From positions 4,156,501 through 4,220,500 of the forward strand of contig NC_087112.1 of assembly GCF_963855985.1 (NCBI RefSeq): DNA of 64,000 bases. Reading direction: 5' to 3'. The stretch is from Ostrinia nubilalis. Taxonomy: Eukaryota; Arthropoda; Insecta; Lepidoptera; Crambidae. Below, one piece after another: positions 55,688 to 64,000 of this stretch; the stretch's first letter is position 1, and the number at the start of each line of letters is the position of its first letter. Below the pieces are notes generated by a model that was not told the origin of the DNA, did no database searches, and saw only the letters and a program-made list of their open reading frames with translations. A program made the position numbers and the translations under genes.

Positions 55688-55858
55688 CTCCTATGTTCTT
55701 TTGACTAATTTCGTTGCGAGTCCAATGACAGTTTAACTTTCCGGGACAAACTTGACCATCACTAGTTGGGTTTTATTGGCGGTCAAGCTGTAGATCCTGG
55801 CTACACAGGAGTTGCAGCGGTGGGAACGAGAGGTGGGAATAGTCCTGTAAGGACATTG
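55688..55858. mobile_element. Family X DNA element, copy 4
   Basis: 'cctatgttcttttgactaat', 'gtccaatgacagtttaactt', 'ggcggtcaagctgtagatcc' to 'gggaatagtcctgtaagg'; the right end is lost. Confidence 0.75.
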
Positions 55859-57360
55859 ACCTTTAATTTCAAAACCCTTATGGATTTACCATACTGGATT
55901 CACTATGACCTGCTCGAAGACCGCATTCAGTGTGACAAATTCCGTTCTTAGTCTTACTAGTCTATATCGAATGATAGATACATAATAATACGAGAGATTT
56001 ATAAGTTACATAGTTATTTTTCATTTCGTATGTCACACCTAAGAATTGAACCTGTAACTCGGCTTGAGAGAGAGAAAACATAGAATATTCTCTACTTAAA
56101 AACATAACTCTCCTTCTGACGCAGTCGGGTAAAAACAAGTCTTTCCAAAATGCCATTTCTAAACACTGCTAATAAAACATAGTTACAAAATCAAAAGATG
56201 ATTTTAAACTTTGTAACACATTTTTTGTTAAAATTGACTTAACATGCATTTACTCGTAGTTAAATTCCTTGATTTGATTATTGTTTTTGTTGTAACAAAT
56301 ATGTAGTAATTGTCAATTAACTGTTCATAAATCCGCCTGTTACTTCGGCTTGACGCAATTAATTCTATATTCTAAAATAATTACATGTTATCTTATGAGA
56401 AAACATTCTATTAACTGCCACAAGCTCGAAAACTAACACAATCCAAGCTGTATCTGTTGCAAAAATTATAAAGGTTAGATCACACTGACGAAATGTCTAG
56501 GCTAGACTAGTTTGAGTAGTTATTTGGGTTTACTTTAGCTGCTATCAAATTTCATGATTCTCAACGCGAAGTACTCCTGAATCGAGTCTTGACTGACAGA
56601 TAGAAAGATGAAAGTGATGATTAAGAAAAGGTTTCTTTTTCTTTTTCCTTTTCAGACCGTCATCATCAGCAGGCCTAGAAGCAAAATATGGAGGATTGGG
56701 CCTACTACACTCCCCACGCTTTAAGAGGACAGATGATGTTCCCTTCACGACATCCACGTAAAGTGTGGGGCAGCAAATACATGGCCATTTTTAACCATTT
56801 TATGTACAGAACCCTTATTAAAAATTCCCAGTATGTCTCCACCTTTAGCTAGACGCAACTCTAACCTAAATAATTCGTTACTCACCAAGAAGCTATGCGG
56901 AGATTCGTAACATCGCAAATCTCAAGGTCCATCGCTGATTCTGTTCGTGCATTTCGAAGTATTCTCAAGCCAGCTGAGAAATGTAACCGGAGATGATGTT
57001 GACACTCGTTTAAATGTCAAATGTGAACTTACCTGAAACAAAAAAAGCGTGCGAATTAGCAAACGGTGATACAAGATTTGATGCAAGATGATTTGACGTT
57101 TTTGTGAAATTTAACACACATTTTAAATAAATGGGTGTATGTTAATTTATGAGGTTTTGTAAGGTCGAAATTTGAGCCTAGTTAAAGTGAAATATCACTT
57201 TAAATTCGACCCAAACTTTGGTAGAGATTACATAATTTAAATTAAATAAATCATAGGTCAGAGCAGAGCGAAAGGTCATGGTTTCAAGACAGGTATTTTT
57301 AGTGTAAATCTTTTGTTTTTTAAAACATAAAATACAAAATTCATTTTCAGTAAATTAGGT
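55859..57360. other. Non-coding; family S fragment
   Basis: 56658-56745 ('gtcatcatcagcaggcctag', 'atatggaggattgggcctac', 'ctccccacgct') is family S on minus. The rest is unrecognised. Confidence 0.45.
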
Positions 57361-57418
57361 CCTTGGAGGAGGCTTTTGTCCAGCTGAGTGGACGTCATTT
57401 GGTTGAAACGAACGAACA
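57361..57418 (+). repeat. RTE 3' end, GAACGAAC-tailed subfamily (short)
   Basis: 'cttggaggaggcttttgtcc', 'gagtggacgtcatttggttg' and 'aaacgaacgaac'. Confidence 0.8.
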
Positions 57419-58030
57419 AAAGTTAGCTTTTAAAGGCACTTTTACACGTCCCAATAATACATTGTTTCAGCAAAGAAAAACATTACGATTTTTATTTCAG
57501 ATCCGTCAAAACGCAAACCATAGTAATTATAAAAATGAAATCTCGTCATAACTTCGCACAATCAATCGAATAATTATTCGATTATGCAACAAGGAACGAA
57601 CGAATGTTAATATGTCATCGCGTGCTCGTTCTGCCGTCCTAGTGGATAGTCGATTTTATTTCCTAGATTCCAATCACGTAATACGAATGAGAGCAATAAC
57701 ATAATTCGACTTTTTGTTAAATAAGTAGGTTAGGCTATTGTGTGCTTGATGGACAGACGGCTTTTTATGTCTGCAACTTTTACTTGTGCATTGCGACTCC
57801 TGCTGCTTTTTACAGAGATAACTAATTAAACACATTTTGTAATGCTATTAAGTTTTTTTTAATATAAACGAGCTGAAAAGAATTCAGTAAGAAGAGAAGC
57901 TAATAAATTGTCAAGAAAAGCACGTGCTCTTTTTTTATTATACAAAAAGTTATTTCATGTTGCAATGTCTTAAATTGTTTCTATAATCTATAGGTTTGAC
58001 TGTACCTGAAGATTCTATATTCGTTTTAGA
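57419..58030. other. Non-coding, no gene seen
   Basis: AT-rich. Confidence 0.4.
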
Positions 58031-58205
58031 CTAGGCGCAGCGACCACCGATTTTTAGTTGGCCGATAGTTGTGCCCGATTTTAAATTGTATGAAGAATCT
58101 GCCAAATCGAATCGGTGTAATGTGCGCACTTCCATACATGCCCATCACTGATCAACAGCCCGACTAAACTATCGGCCGACGAAAAATCGATGATCTGCGC
58201 CTAGG
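58031..58205. mobile_element. MITE 'TTTTAGTTGGCCGATAG', copy 4
   Basis: 'ctaggcgcagcgaccaccga' at the left, 'aatcgatgatctgcgcctag' at the right. Closest to copy 3. Confidence 0.9.
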
Positions 58206-58765
58206 CTTATTCTCTTCATATTCAGATGTAGGTACTCGTACCTACCCTATATTTTACAATTAACATTCCATTTTTAATAACTCATAAAAAAGTACATATG
58301 TCAGTCAATGGCATGCGCCCTATTCAATTATAATACTTTTCACTATAATTTAGTTACAATCATCATACAATCACTCAGAAATCATAAAAAGGTATCAATT
58401 GCCCTCAAATTACGCTATAAAACTTCAATCGTTTAACTTGACTTTGAGATTCAATCGATTCTAATTGATCACTTATCGATTTACAATCAATACAAATCAA
58501 CGATCGAATAGATTTGCTATGCACAGACGCTGGCGGTTAGGAGCGGGAGAAAGTGGATTCCGCGCAGGTGAAAACACAATGTAGGGCTTCGCAAATTTTC
58601 TATAGGGCTGCCAACGCTATGGAAGATGAAATGGCTGACCTTCACTCACATGCGAGATACAGAAGGTGAAAGTAAATAATAGACAAAAATATTTTTGGAC
58701 GTGTACTAAGAATGGTCCTTAAAAGCGAATTTCTTTAGTAAGACTTTTAGTAAGACTTGTCTTAT
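58206..58765. other. Non-coding, no gene seen
   Basis: 58520-58580 is GC-richer but has no recognised exon. Confidence 0.35.
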
Positions 58766-58969
58766 GGCTCTTTCCCACGGCAATCCAGTTTTCCGGGATC
58801 CAGTAATGCGGGATCGCGCAAAACTTGGTGTTTAAATTTTTTTGCGGGACACTGCAAACGGTATGTTCGTATGAATGATAATAATTAAGCACGTTTTCCT
58901 ACTACTTAACGGCACCCTGCATAAAAAGTTTCTGCAAAAGACGGGATGTCTCCGTGAAAAAAAAAGCCC
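58766..58969. mobile_element. MITE 'GGCTCTTTCC', copy 2
   Basis: 'ggctctttcccacggcaatc' at the left, 'gacgggatgtctccgtg' then 'aaaaaaaaagcc' at the right. Confidence 0.75.
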
Positions 58970-59298
58970 TTGTAAGTACATAAGCTTGTTAACTTAGTAA
59001 AACAAAAGCTGACGAATTGAAAATAGTGACAGAGTTTCTTGTCCTGTTATTTTGGGTCTGTAAAAATCCTTTTATAAAATCATAAGATGAAATTCAAATA
59101 GATTTCACTCCAAGCAAAAAACATAAATATTAGAATATCAATTAGCTATTTCCACGTACAAATCAAACTTTCTTCAACTTGACAGCCCTACAACACCTGT
59201 TCGTCAGATCAAAGCAATAAGTTCTGGTTCGTTGTTTTTTTATACCAATTTATTATCAGTTTCTCTCGTCTCACGATTATTTTGAAAACATTACTTAG
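58970..59298. other. Non-coding, no gene seen
   Basis: AT-rich. Confidence 0.35.
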
Positions 59299-59710
59299 GC
59301 CCGTTTTCCACCAAGGCAGAGCGGAGCGGAGAAGTTTTTTAATAACCAATCGTCGTTTGAGCCAAATGACGTCCACTGCTGGATAAAGGCCTCCCCCAAG
59401 GTTTTCCACAATGAACGGTCCTGCGCTGCCCGCATCCAGGCTCTTCCCGCGACCATTACCAGATCGTCGGTCCACCTAGTAGGAGGCTTGCCCACGCTAC
59501 GTCTTCCAGCCCGTGTTCGCCACTGGAGAACTTTCCTGCCCCAACGGCCATCGTCTCTACGAGCTATGTGCCCCGCCCACTGCCACTTGATTTTAGCAAT
59601 TCTGCGAGCTATGTCGGTTAATTTGGTTCTCCTGCGGATCTCCTCATTTCTGATTCGATCACGCAGGAAAACTCCGAGCATAGCCCGCTCCATCGCCCTT
59701 TGGGTGACCT
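59295..59710 (-). pseudogene. RTE LINE reverse transcriptase C-terminus (best preserved)
   Basis: A clean frame: MERAMLGVFLRDRIRNEEIR, WQWAGHIARRDDGRWGRKVL, then WTDDLVMVAGRAWMRAAQDR and GEAFIQQWTSFGSND; the native stop is lost and the frame runs on. Upstream of the Met, 'ataagaaggctcaaggtcac' extends the RT. It is the reference for all RTE tails here. 5'-truncated, so not active. Confidence 0.88.
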
Positions 59711-59807
59711 TGAGCCTTCTTATGAGGCCTATAGTAAGCGAACCAATCAGATTTCATTATTTCCACATCTCTTCTCCGCTCTAAGCCGCTTCTTCACCGC
59801 TGTCAAA

Positions 59808-59897
59808 TTCTATGCTTCTTCTCAGCACTTGCCAAATGTTTGTCTCGAAGCGCTGGTAGGGCAAAAAAAGAATGAGACAAGTATAGGCTCCTTAAGA
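59808..59897 (+). repeat. Dispersed repeat shared with 18576-18662
   Basis: 'gcttcttctcagcacttgcc', 'gtttgtctcgaagcgctggt' and 'tgagacaagtataggctcc'. Confidence 0.65.
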
Positions 59898-60164
59898 GCA
59901 TTTGAAGATTTGTAAGTACTAATTTAATTAGTCTACATAAATGAAGATAATTTTGATTATGGAAAGACGGCCTGGCACTTCTCGCTCTTAGTCCGAGAGG
60001 GGACCGTAAGTAAGATACCTACGTACGTCACTTGATACGACTACGATAAGCTCCATGGCACACTTTTTTTTGTACTTTCGGCCAAATCGGAGTTTCTTAA
60101 TTAATTGTTCCATAACTTAACACAACTTTTCTTAACGTGCCTTAGAGCTTATCTTAATATCAAG

Positions 60165-60497
60165 TAATTCTACGAGATCGAATCAGAAATGAGAAGATCC
60201 GTAATAAACGAACTAAAGTCGCTGACATAGCCCGACGGATTAGCAAGCAGAAGTGGCAAGGGGCAGGACACATAGTACGCAGAACTGACGGTCGATGGGG
60301 CATTAAGGTTCTGGAATGGAGGCCGCGTACCGGAAAACGCAGCGTGGACGTCCACCCACAAGGTGAACCGACGACAGCATAGAAGCGTAGCAGGGAAGCG
60401 CTGGACGCAGGCTGCTACCAATCGATCAACATGGAAAGCATTGAAGGAGGCCTATGATCAGCAGTGGACGTCCTATGGCTGAAATGATGATGATGAT
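60165..60497 (+). pseudogene. RTE LINE RT C-terminus and 3' tail
   Basis: 'ctacgagatcgaatcagaaa', 'gacggattagcaagcagaag', 'gatggggcattaaggttctg' to 'ggctgaaatgatgatgatga'. It contains three-base and single-base changes that break the frame. Confidence 0.85.
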
Positions 60498-60500
60498 AAA

Positions 60501-60532
60501 GGGGACCGTAAGATACCCATCTTACGGTCCCC
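60501..60532. repeat. Perfect 14-bp hairpin
   Basis: GGGGACCGTAAGAT-accc-ATCTTACGGTCCCC. A half copy 'ggggaccgtaag' is at 59999, on the other side of the RTE tail. Confidence 0.9.
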
Positions 60533-60576
60533 TCTCGTACTATCTGCTCCGCTCCGCTCTTGGTGGAAACCAAGCC

Positions 60577-60953
60577 TTAATGCGTTTTGTGGGCTGGTCT
60601 TCGTATAAGCCTGAAGCTATTTTAGGAGGTTTGAGCAACAATCGTTAGTCAACGATATTTAAATACACTCGGCATCAAATAAATCGCACCTCCCGCGACA
60701 AGCACTTATCAAACGTATGCATGCCCACTTCCCACCAACATTGGTACCATTTGAAAGCCTAGTTCTAAACTTCATTTCATTAAAGGAAAGGTTTTTACCC
60801 CAAAAATGTGTCTTTACAAGGATCCATAGTCACTTCTTCAAAAAATAGGTAGTTACGCTATAGCCATTTTTTATGACTATAAAACTGTTAAGTTGGGATT
60901 AATTGCTATCCATCTGTTAAAGAGGACACGTGAGATCTTTATTTGGTTTTATT
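60577..60953. other. Non-coding, no gene seen
   Basis: No recognised repeat. Confidence 0.35.
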
Positions 60954-61690
60954 AACCGACTTCAAAAAAGGAGGAGGTTATATGTTCGACTGTATGTATG
61001 TTTTTTTTTTTTTCTATGTATGTTCACCGATTACTCCGTCAATTGTGGACCGATTTTCAAAATTCTTTTTTTGTTCGATAGGGTACACTTCTGAGGTGGT
61101 CCCATTGTCACCAAGTCAGGATCTGATGATGGGATCCTAGGGAAATCGAGGGCAACCCTCAAATTTTATAGGCACGTATATCGTTTTTCAAACTTTTTCT
61201 TAATTTATTCAAGTATTTGCTCCTGGAAATCATCATCTTATATTGATGAGCTGATGATAGAAGGTACAACTCCTTAATGCTTGGGAGTTGGAGGATAATT
61301 CTTTTAATTTTATAGATAACTATAGTTTCTAAATTTATTCAAGTGTTTGCATCAGATAGTCATCATCTCATCATGATGAACTGGTCATGGTAGGTACAAC
61401 TCCTTAACGCTTAGGAGTTGGAGGATAATTTTTTAAATATTATAGGTACAATTAGACCCACAGTGGTATTATTTCATGTTTTTAAGGTAGGCTGACGGTT
61501 TAAGGTCTTTTTAGGTTGCCGATATGATAACCTGTATTTTGTAGGGAATATTATTTTACACTTGACATGAAGAATATAGTCTCAATGTACTGCCTACCTT
61601 CAGTGGTAACATCAAGGTAATAATTAGTTAACTAAAAAGCAAGAAATAAGTTAATTTTTATAAAAAAAAATAAAACCGACTCCAAAAAAC
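60954..61690 (+). repeat. Diverged 'AACCGACTTC' repeat with internal tandem duplication
   Basis: 'aaccgacttcaaaaaaggag' and the T-run match 2425, then the sequence differs. 'aatttattcaagt.tttgc' to 'ggagttggaggataattctt' occurs twice (61202-61310 and 61334-61440), about 132 bp apart. Confidence 0.65.
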
Positions 61691-61789
61691 TAACACTAAA
61701 AAGTAGAAAAATAATTACCTACTAATTACTTATTTATTAGGACGAATTAATATTTATGTTATACCATGATTGATACTTTTGGAGTCGGT
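61675..61789. repeat. Short inverted-repeat element
   Basis: ACCGACTCCAAAA (61675-61687) and TTTTGGAGTCGGT (61777-61789) flank 89 AT-rich bases. The ends resemble those of the 'AACCGACTTC' family, so this may be a short deletion derivative. Confidence 0.6.
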
Positions 61790-62257
61790 GCAGGCAAACT
61801 TCACACGTTTCATAATCTTGGCACTCGGGAGTTGCACCCAGTTGACTCAACGGGTTAAAAGTTCAACTCTTAAGTGGAACAACAAGTAAAATCACTTCGA
61901 AAACTTGTTCCTAGTTGTCAGAACATTTTATTTTTCATTTAGTTAGCTTGTCTTGTGTCCAAAAAAAATTCTGGAGAGCAATTGTGTAAATTGCCTTCTG
62001 TTTAACGGTTCATCTACTAAAATCTTATACTCTGCTTGTCATTCCATGCTAGCCAGAAGTTATGGCGAACTTAATGCCGCAAGCCATTCTCTGCCAGCCA
62101 GTCGGTTGCCAGTTAAGTAACGTACATTATCGAATTCCCAAAAATTGTGTAAGCGAGTCAAAATGTCCTTAGCCACCGTTGCGTGCGAGTGCGCGCTCCC
62201 ACGTTCATGCATCGGCGCGCGCGCAAGTAGGCTAGTTGCGCTTGAGTACAGGACCTG
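61790..62257. other. Non-coding, no gene seen
   Basis: 62170-62240 is GC-rich (cgcgcgcgcaag). No exon recognised. Confidence 0.35.
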
Positions 62258-62588
62258 CCACTTAGAGCACCCGCCCAAATAGCACCTGCACGAGTAGCAC
62301 TTGGACGAACAGCACTTGCACGAATAGCACCTGCACGAATAGCACCTGCACGAATAGCACCAGCACGAATAGCACTTGCACTAATATCACCTGCACGAAT
62401 AGCACTTGCACGAGTAGCACCTGCACGAATAGCACCTGCACGAATAGCACCTGGCCTATTCCACTAAAGAGAACACCTATCGATATTTTGAGCTGGATTT
62501 TCTAAAAAAAATATCTCCCAAAATATCGATAGTTGCTCTTAGTGGGCAGGTGCTATTCATGCAGGTGATATTTGGGTGCTCTAAGTGG
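62258..62588. mobile_element. Inverted-repeat element with a minisatellite in one arm
   Basis: Ends CCACTTAGAGCACCC and (inverted) CCACTTAGAGCACCC. The right arm carries about two 15-bp units, the left about 11.6 (next entry). An inner inverted pair (62461-62488 and 62518-62546, 'cctatcgatatttt' / 'aaaatatcgatag') starts CCACTAAAGAGAACACC, similar to the outer ends. No coding frame or clear target duplication. Confidence 0.7.
62280..62453. repeat. 15-bp minisatellite, about 11.6 units
   Basis: Unit TAGCACCTGCACGAA with variants (cttg, gagt, ccag). Because 15 is a multiple of 3, all frames stay open, giving an artefact peptide of repeated VQVLF on minus. Confidence 0.95.
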
Positions 62589-62617
62589 AATACGTCAAAG
62601 TAAGGACCAAATTATAG

Positions 62618-62695
62618 CAACGATAGCCGAACGGTGAAGGTATCGGACTGGCCGTCTAGTGATCCGAGGAACGCGGGTTCTATCCCCGCCGACTA
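62618..62695 (+). repeat. tRNA-derived SINE head
   Basis: 'cgatagccgaacggtgaagg' (A box type), 'gtctagtgatccgaggaacg' and 'cgggttctatccccgccga' (B box type). Spacing and ends resemble a tRNA, but the stems do not close well, so a SINE rather than a tRNA gene. Confidence 0.65.
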
Positions 62696-63028
62696 TTGTG
62701 ATGAGCCCACTCGTAACACAAGCATATTTAGCTTACCACGAGGGGTTAACGGGATTATCGGTAATTAATTTGTATTTACAAATTGCTAGTATTATTTTAA
62801 AAATGGAAAGTGCTTTAATGCTTTTAATTGACTGTTCTGTAAGTCACACTTGGTTGTTGAAATGAATTTATTTATTATTATTATTATTTCTTAACCTACT
62901 CGTATTTCAGTTAATAGAGTTTTAAATTTAAAAACCTTCAGACAGTATTAATGCTTTGGAAAATACCTATATTTAACTACAGAAATAAACCTTATTGAAA
63001 ATAGGGTTGACTTTGACTACTAGGTATT
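62696..63028. other. Probable SINE body, otherwise non-coding
   Basis: 'gtaacacaagcatatttagc' and 'ggttaacgggattatcgg' may be the body of the SINE. AT-rich after 62760. Confidence 0.4.
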
Positions 63029-63237
63029 TTTTTTTTTTTTTTTTTTTTATGTGATAGGAGGCAAACGAGCAAACGGATCACCTGATGGTAAGTGATTACC
63101 GTCGCCCATAGACACCCGCAGACCCAGGGGCGTTACAGGTGCGTTGCCGGCCTTTAAGGTAAAGATACGCTCTCCTCTTGAAAGCTTGCAGGTCGTATCC
63201 GTCCGGAAACACCGCAGACGACAGTCCATTCCACATG
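63029..63237 (-). repeat. LINE 3' end (jockey-like) with poly(A)
   Basis: Poly(T) at 63029-63048 is the poly(A) tail on minus. Upstream on minus: 'tttccggacggatacgacct', 'aaaggccggcaacgcacctg', 'ggtgatccgtttgctcgttt'. One minus frame gives FKRRAYL-like and LKGR-like residues with breaks, as at the C-terminus of jockey-type LINE RT. A partial copy is at 49769. Confidence 0.7.
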
Positions 63238-63358
63238 TTTTATTAATATTTTTGTTTAATAATAATCGAAAGCAATTTATTCTTTATGAAATGTAAAGTA
63301 TTTGTCTCCGCGTTGAACTCGAAAAATATATCAGCAGCACGATTGATTTATTGTTATA

Positions 63359-63622
63359 CAGGGTGTTAGGTAAATGGGTATATGAGCCGACACTAGCCCA
63401 TGTTAAAATGGTCATATAAATGGCATGGTGAAGTCAGAAAATTGATATCTTCATTTTAATTATTTTAATTTTCATACAAATCGGATTTTATAAAATTTAT
63501 TTTGTATGAAAATTAAAAAAAATAAAATTATGATATCAAATTTCTGACTTCACCATACCATTTATATGCCCATGTTAACATGGGCTAGTGTCGGCTCATA
63601 TACCCATTTACCTAACACCCTG
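63359..63622. mobile_element. Long hairpin MITE 'CAGGGTGTTAGGTAAATGGG'
   Basis: 264 bp, nearly all palindromic: the arms match for over 100 bp with few mismatches and indels. TA at 63357-63358 and 63623-63624 fits a TA target duplication (mariner-like). No coding. Confidence 0.88.
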
Positions 63623-63624
63623 TA

Positions 63625-64000
63625 TAACATTATATTATCAGTGAAATTTAATGTAGAAATAGAGATTTACTGACAGTTACATGTTTATAATCTGATCCAA
63701 TTGATATGATGATTCAATAATAAATAAAAATAACTGACATGTAACAACGTGCAAATAATGAATTTGTGAAACGCAATTAAATATTTTTGTTAAAAATTCT
63801 GACATACGGAAACGTCCAAAAGTATTTTAACAAAAATAACTGACGTCTTGATTTTGGACTTTCCAGGTCAATTAAAATTAATTATACTTGTTTCTTGCCT
63901 ATTCGTTTTATATTTAAGTACAACTTGTTTTTATAAACGATGTATAAAATTGTTTTGAAATTAGGCCAACCTTATAGACAGTCAATTTTAATTTATTATT
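63625..64000. other. Non-coding, no gene seen
   Basis: AT-rich. 'ctgacagttacatgtttat' (63671) and 'taactgacatgtaac' (63730) form a loose inverted pair. Confidence 0.4.

Larger units (their letters stand above)
59299..60576. mobile_element. Composite MITE enclosing two opposed RTE tails
   Basis: The ends 'gcccgttttccaccaaggca' plus 'gagcggagcgg' and, inverted, 'ggcttggtttccaccaagag' plus 'cggagcgg' mark one element. Its own sequence (for example 59740-59790 and 60533-60576) is split by an RTE tail on minus (59338-59710) and another on plus (60165-60497). Confidence 0.65.

Noticed and set aside
56545..56757. 70-residue minus-strand frame with a Lys run
   Set aside because: It overlaps a family S fragment and a T-rich run.
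62262..62450. Repetitive VQVLF protein on the minus strand
   Set aside because: A 15-bp minisatellite keeps any frame open; no start or stop logic, no known family.
62280..62453. CRISPR-like array of 15-bp repeats
   Set aside because: No spacers, units too short, inside a transposon inverted repeat.
62618..62695. Functional tRNA gene
   Set aside because: Pol III box-like motifs are present but the acceptor and D stems do not pair well; SINE head is more likely. The same holds for 30375-30440.

Overview
This window looks like a gene-poor, AT-rich stretch of a moth or butterfly (Lepidoptera) nuclear genome. The evidence is the density of recognisable lepidopteran repeats: RTE-type LINE tails ending in ATGATG runs, the repeat that opens with a 'ctaatattataaatgcgaaag'-like motif (Lep1/Helitron-like), many hairpin MITEs, and Mag-type Gypsy elements with two CCHC knuckles. 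I see no complete host gene, no rRNA or functional tRNA gene, and nothing bacterial or viral apart from endogenous LTR retroelements.

Layout. 1-566: a probable first coding exon of a THAP-domain protein (113-192) followed by a good splice donor. 568-4798: a Lep1-like repeat carrying a mariner-type hairpin MITE, a 0.4 kb dispersed repeat, and a GC-richer patch with two TGACGTCA sites. 4799-10370: a young Mag-like Gypsy element with 130-bp LTRs that look identical and an AAAAT target duplication; its pol frame is split by a 1,235-bp MULE-type DNA element (6840-8074) with a 9-bp target duplication and a relic of a SWIM zinc finger. 10371-20184: dispersed repeats, back-to-back MITEs, and two opposed LINE RT tails.

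20185-26815: a second LTR unit in minus orientation, with 342-bp LTRs differing by one base and a TACC target duplication. Its body is mostly replaced by a decayed plus-strand gag-pol of a different Gypsy element, plus a short minus-strand relic of its own gag and RNase H. 26816-49000: mainly non-coding, with one possible secreted-protein first exon (27325-27487), a hAT MITE (28799-29043), tRNA-like SINE heads and many MITE copies. 49240-51481: a three-level nest (RTE tail, hAT element inside it, inverted RTE copy inside that). 52000-64000: more RTE tails, a composite MITE, a 15-bp minisatellite grown inside a transposon inverted repeat, a tRNA-like SINE, a LINE 3' end and a 264-bp hairpin element.

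The elements act on one another rather than as a pathway. The two Gypsy units each encode or once encoded Gag, protease, reverse transcriptase, RNase H and integrase; both are interrupted. RTE tails with their own target duplications show that an RTE LINE has been active and may also serve the SINE-like families that share ATG/GATGAT tails. The best candidates for something new are the chimeric LTR unit at 20185-26815, the MULE with a SWIM relic, the minisatellite-in-TIR element, and the two orphan host exons. All similarity calls were made by eye, without database searches.
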